Assembly (NCBI RefSeq): GCF_020687545.1
Contig: NZ_JAJEQX010000007.1
Span: 62,001-126,000 of the forward strand
DNA length: 64,000 bases
DNA from: Ruminococcus turbiniformis
GTDB taxonomy: Bacteria > Bacillota > Clostridia > Lachnospirales > Lachnospiraceae
Direction of reading: 5' to 3'
Position numbers and translations under genes: made by a program. The notes below the pieces were generated by a model. It saw only the letters and a program-made list of their open reading frames with translations. It had not been told where the DNA came from and did no database searches. Below are positions 61,353 through 64,000 of the stretch, in pieces; the stretch's first letter is position 1, and each line of letters opens with the position of its first letter.

Positions 61353-62957
61353 ATGCTGAAAGTACTGTTAGTAGATGATGAACCATTTATACTTCGAGGA
61401 ATGAAAGAGCTGATAGACTGGGAAGAGGAGGGCTTTAAGATCGTGGGATCAGCTCCGGACGGAGAAGAGGCACTTCACTTTCTGCAGGATCATGACGCAG
61501 ATCTTGTTCTTGCAGATATCAAAATGCCAGTCATAGACGGTCTGGAACTTCTGCGCGCTTTGCGCGAGTCTGAAAAATTCCAGGATGTTTATTTCATTAT
61601 TCTGAGCGGATATGCTGATTTTCAGTATGCCCAGGAGGCAATCAAGTATGCATGTACGGATTATATACTGAAGCCGGTGGAAAAAGAAAAACTGATACAG
61701 GCTCTTCGTAAAGTTAGAGGAATGAAAGATATAGAGCTTGAGAAAGACAGAGAAACAAAAAAACTGGAAAATGCATATCTTGCCGGAAAACTGATTTCTA
61801 TCATCCAGGGAAGATTTGATCCGCTGACGTTTGAGTATGTCAGACAGCATATGTATTTGTCAGAACGGGTGAGATATGTTGAAATCCTGGTCGATGGAGA
61901 TGATTACGAGGACGAATGTGAAGATACTGTAAAGCGGGCAAATCAGAAACAGCTGTATAAAGCCTGTGTGGATTATCTTCAGGATGACAGCGCCCATTGT
62001 GTGATGGATGTCTCCATACAGGAAAAAGTTTATGATGTTGGCTTTGTTTTATGCGGATATATGTATGAATCTACAGATATTAAAGATTATCTGGGTGATT
62101 TTATGAAGTATCTGAGAGAAATACTAGGACTTCCGGTGATTATGCTCGTGGGAAAAGAAGTAAAAAATCTGGAGGAAATTGCAAAATCATACAGTACAAC
62201 GAGAATGTTAAGATCTTTCCAGGGATTCAGGGAGAAAAAGGCAATTTATTATTATGAGGAGGAAATGCAGATTCATACAAGCGGGATTATGCTTTGTAAG
62301 AAAAGTCTTGATATTCTTTTGAATGCCATTGAACAGAACAATCATACGGAGATTATGAAAGCGGTTGACAGCTTTTATGAGGAGATGAAGCAGAGAGGGA
62401 TTGCTGGCGATGTGATGCGCCTGAATATTAATTATCTCCTTTTTCAGCTCCTGCATCTGGCATCGGAACTAGATGACAGCGTAAACCAGGAAGAGATATT
62501 GAGGATGATAAGTGAAGGCACTTTTGAAAAGGGAATCCTACGGGGGAGTAAAGCGCATCTGTGCAGGGTCGCATGCGAATATGGGGATTATCTGGCACAG
62601 ATGCGGAAAGATTCCTCGAGGGGAATACTTGGGAAAATAGAGAAAGAAATCCGGGAGAGGTATGCGGAGAATCTTACGCTTAAAGAGCTTGGTGAGAAAT
62701 ATTACCTGAACGGAGCATATCTGGGGCAGCTTTTCAGAAAAAAATTCGGACAGTCATTTAAGGATTATCTAAATAACTACAGGATTGAACAGGCGTGCCA
62801 GCTGCTTCTGCGGACAGACAAGAAAATATATCAGATAGCCGAGATGGTGGGGTACCATGATCTGGACTATTTTGTGAACCGATTTATTTCGGCAAAAGGC
62901 TGTACGCCGGCTAAATTCCGTAAACAGGCGAAGACCCGGGCTGAGAGAAAAGAATAA
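61353..62957 (+). CDS. YesN-type response regulator with AraC DNA-binding domain
   Basis: 534 residues. Receiver domain with phospho-acceptor Asp55 in LVLADIKMPVIDG and KPVEKEKLI; a middle region of unknown fold; C-terminal AraC/XylS helix-turn-helix pair (LTLKELGEKYYLNGAYLGQLFRKKFGQSF, IYQIAEMVGYHDLDYFVNRF). Partner of the kinase before it; likely activates the transporter and xylanase genes. Confidence 0.94.
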   Translation: MLKVLLVDDEPFILRGMKELIDWEEEGFKIVGSAPDGEEALHFLQDHDADLVLADIKMPVIDGLELLRALRESEKFQDVYFIILSGYADFQYAQEAIKYACTDYILKPVEKEKLIQALRKVRGMKDIELEKDRETKKLENAYLAGKLISIIQGRFDPLTFEYVRQHMYLSERVRYVEILVDGDDYEDECEDTVKRANQKQLYKACVDYLQDDSAHCVMDVSIQEKVYDVGFVLCGYMYESTDIKDYLGDFMKYLREILGLPVIMLVGKEVKNLEEIAKSYSTTRMLRSFQGFREKKAIYYYEEEMQIHTSGIMLCKKSLDILLNAIEQNNHTEIMKAVDSFYEEMKQRGIAGDVMRLNINYLLFQLLHLASELDDSVNQEEILRMISEGTFEKGILRGSKAHLCRVACEYGDYLAQMRKDSSRGILGKIEKEIRERYAENLTLKELGEKYYLNGAYLGQLFRKKFGQSFKDYLNNYRIEQACQLLLRTDKKIYQIAEMVGYHDLDYFVNRFISAKGCTPAKFRKQAKTRAERKE

Positions 62958-63072
62958 AAGATCTATGAGAGTGAAATTCTATAATTTATCCTGTTTTTTG
63001 GTATACTTTATCCGATTTTTTTTGATTGGCGTTCCGCTAAAATAAAGTTATCAAATACAAGGGAGGAAAAAT

Positions 63073-64000
63073 ATGAAAGCAAGAAGAGTAACGGGAATGC
63101 TGCTGGTATCTGCACTTGCGGTTTCACTTTTTACCGGATGCAGTGGAGGTGAAAGCAGCAAGAATGAGGACGGGGTCAAAGAATTTACAGCTTTCTTTGC
63201 AGTTCCCGGAGCAGAGATCAATGACGATAATGATATTCAGCAGATCATCGCAGAAAAGACAGGCGCAAAAGTGGATGAGACATGGCTTACCGGTCAGACG
63301 GCTTCTGAGGCAGTAGGTACCCTGATCGCCGGGGGCGAGTATCCGGATTTTATTGACGGCGGAGACGCCATGGGGCAGCTCTATGAGGCAGGTGCACTTG
63401 TGCCACTGGATGATTATCTGGATGATTACCCCAATATTAAAGCTTACTATTCCGATGAAGAATGGAACAAGTTGAGACAGGATGACGGACATATTTACTG
63501 GATCCAGCAGTTTCAGAATATCAAAGGAGAAGAGAAGGCTACAACCCACAATGACGAGGCGTTCTGGATCCAGACGAGAGTACTGGAGTGGGCCGGATAT
63601 CCGGAAGTGAATACACTGGACGAGTACTTCGATCTTCTGGAGAGTTATATCGAAGCCAATCCGACAATGGAGGATGGAACAGACAATATTGCCTACACAA
63701 TCCTGTGTGAGGACTGGAGATACTACTGCCTGGAGAATCCGCCGCAGTTCCTTGCCGGCTATCCGAACGACGGATCTGTGATTGTTGACCCGGATGAACT
63801 GAAGATCATCGACTATAATACGACAGATACTGCGAAGAGGTATTTCCAGAAACTGAATGATGAGTACCAGAAAGGCTATGTAGATCCCGAATCATTTACA
63901 CAGACATATGATGAGTATATTGCAAAGCTTTCCACTGGGCGTGTGCTGGGAATGGTGGACCAGTGGTGGAACTTTGCGTACAGTGTAAATGATTCCCTGA
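63073..64000 (+). CDS. Extracellular solute-binding lipoprotein, 3' end missing
   Basis: Signal peptide with lipobox LFTGC (lipidated Cys23), then a family 1 (LplA-like) carbohydrate-binding fold: EFTAFFAVPGAEINDDNDIQQIIAEKTG, GGEYPDFIDGGDAMGQLYEAGALVPLDDYL. About 309 residues are seen; the gene runs past the window end. ATG 63073 follows GGGAGG. It would deliver oligosaccharides to an ABC permease presumably encoded just downstream. Confidence 0.92.
   Translation, partial: MKARRVTGMLLVSALAVSLFTGCSGGESSKNEDGVKEFTAFFAVPGAEINDDNDIQQIIAEKTGAKVDETWLTGQTASEAVGTLIAGGEYPDFIDGGDAMGQLYEAGALVPLDDYLDDYPNIKAYYSDEEWNKLRQDDGHIYWIQQFQNIKGEEKATTHNDEAFWIQTRVLEWAGYPEVNTLDEYFDLLESYIEANPTMEDGTDNIAYTILCEDWRYYCLENPPQFLAGYPNDGSVIVDPDELKIIDYNTTDTAKRYFQKLNDEYQKGYVDPESFTQTYDEYIAKLSTGRVLGMVDQWWNFAYSVNDSL

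Overview
The window looks like chromosome of a Lachnospiraceae-type gut clostridium (Bacillota). The grounds are the gene families (YesM/YesN, CoaX, class II LysRS, CvfB, Ech hydrogenase), strong AGGAGG ribosome sites, frequent GTG/TTG starts, moderate GC in the core and family-typical mobile remnants. The species cannot be named from the sequence alone. I recognised no rRNA, tRNA or CRISPR array.

Layout. 1-3170: 5'-truncated ClpC ATPase and a cysteine-rich MarR regulator. 3204-3685: a gene-free block of nested hairpins bracketed by two 63-bp direct repeats. 3686-15082: a complete [NiFe]-hydrogenase locus, with hypA-B-F-C-D-E on the minus strand and the six-subunit energy-converting hydrogenase echA-F on the plus strand, both reading out of one 235-bp region. 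15093-21814: a small unknown ORF, an alkyltransferase-like protein, a HAD phosphatase, YaaA and a MoxR/DUF58/transglutaminase operon. 21898-26118: an EndoQ-like PHP nuclease fused to a UvrD-type helicase, then CvfB. 26119-26469: a palindromic element with 17-bp terminal inverted repeats. 26470-37170: HPr-like protein, DnaE, PfkA, MurI, DUF1934 protein, cardiolipin synthase, a trigger-factor-like lipoprotein and a mutarotase. 37330-42779: a compact TetR-controlled cluster (SCP2-like, alpha/beta hydrolase, condensation-like protein, stand-alone carrier protein, AMP ligase) that looks like a small acyl or peptide conjugate pathway. 42782-43071: another long palindromic element. 43146-48933: Rpn-family nuclease, CoaX, DusB, GreA, and LysRS with a C-terminal tRNA-binding domain.

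48934-58300 is a mosaic of mobile-element debris: an excisionase-like ORF, the N-terminus of a MobA/MobL relaxase, a frameshifted and truncated tyrosine recombinase and a broken MobV-type relaxase. It is interrupted by an intact TetR/YhgE-Pip module. A 49-bp direct repeat at 51065 and 55966 marks a rearrangement junction. 58341-64000 begins a xylan-oligosaccharide locus: intracellular GH10 xylanase, YesM/YesN two-component system and a solute-binding lipoprotein cut by the window end.

Functional reading: Hyp proteins build the Ni-Fe site of Ech, which would couple ferredoxin oxidation to proton reduction and ion pumping. The carrier-protein cluster and the several families of structured intergenic repeats are the least explained parts and deserve the closest look.
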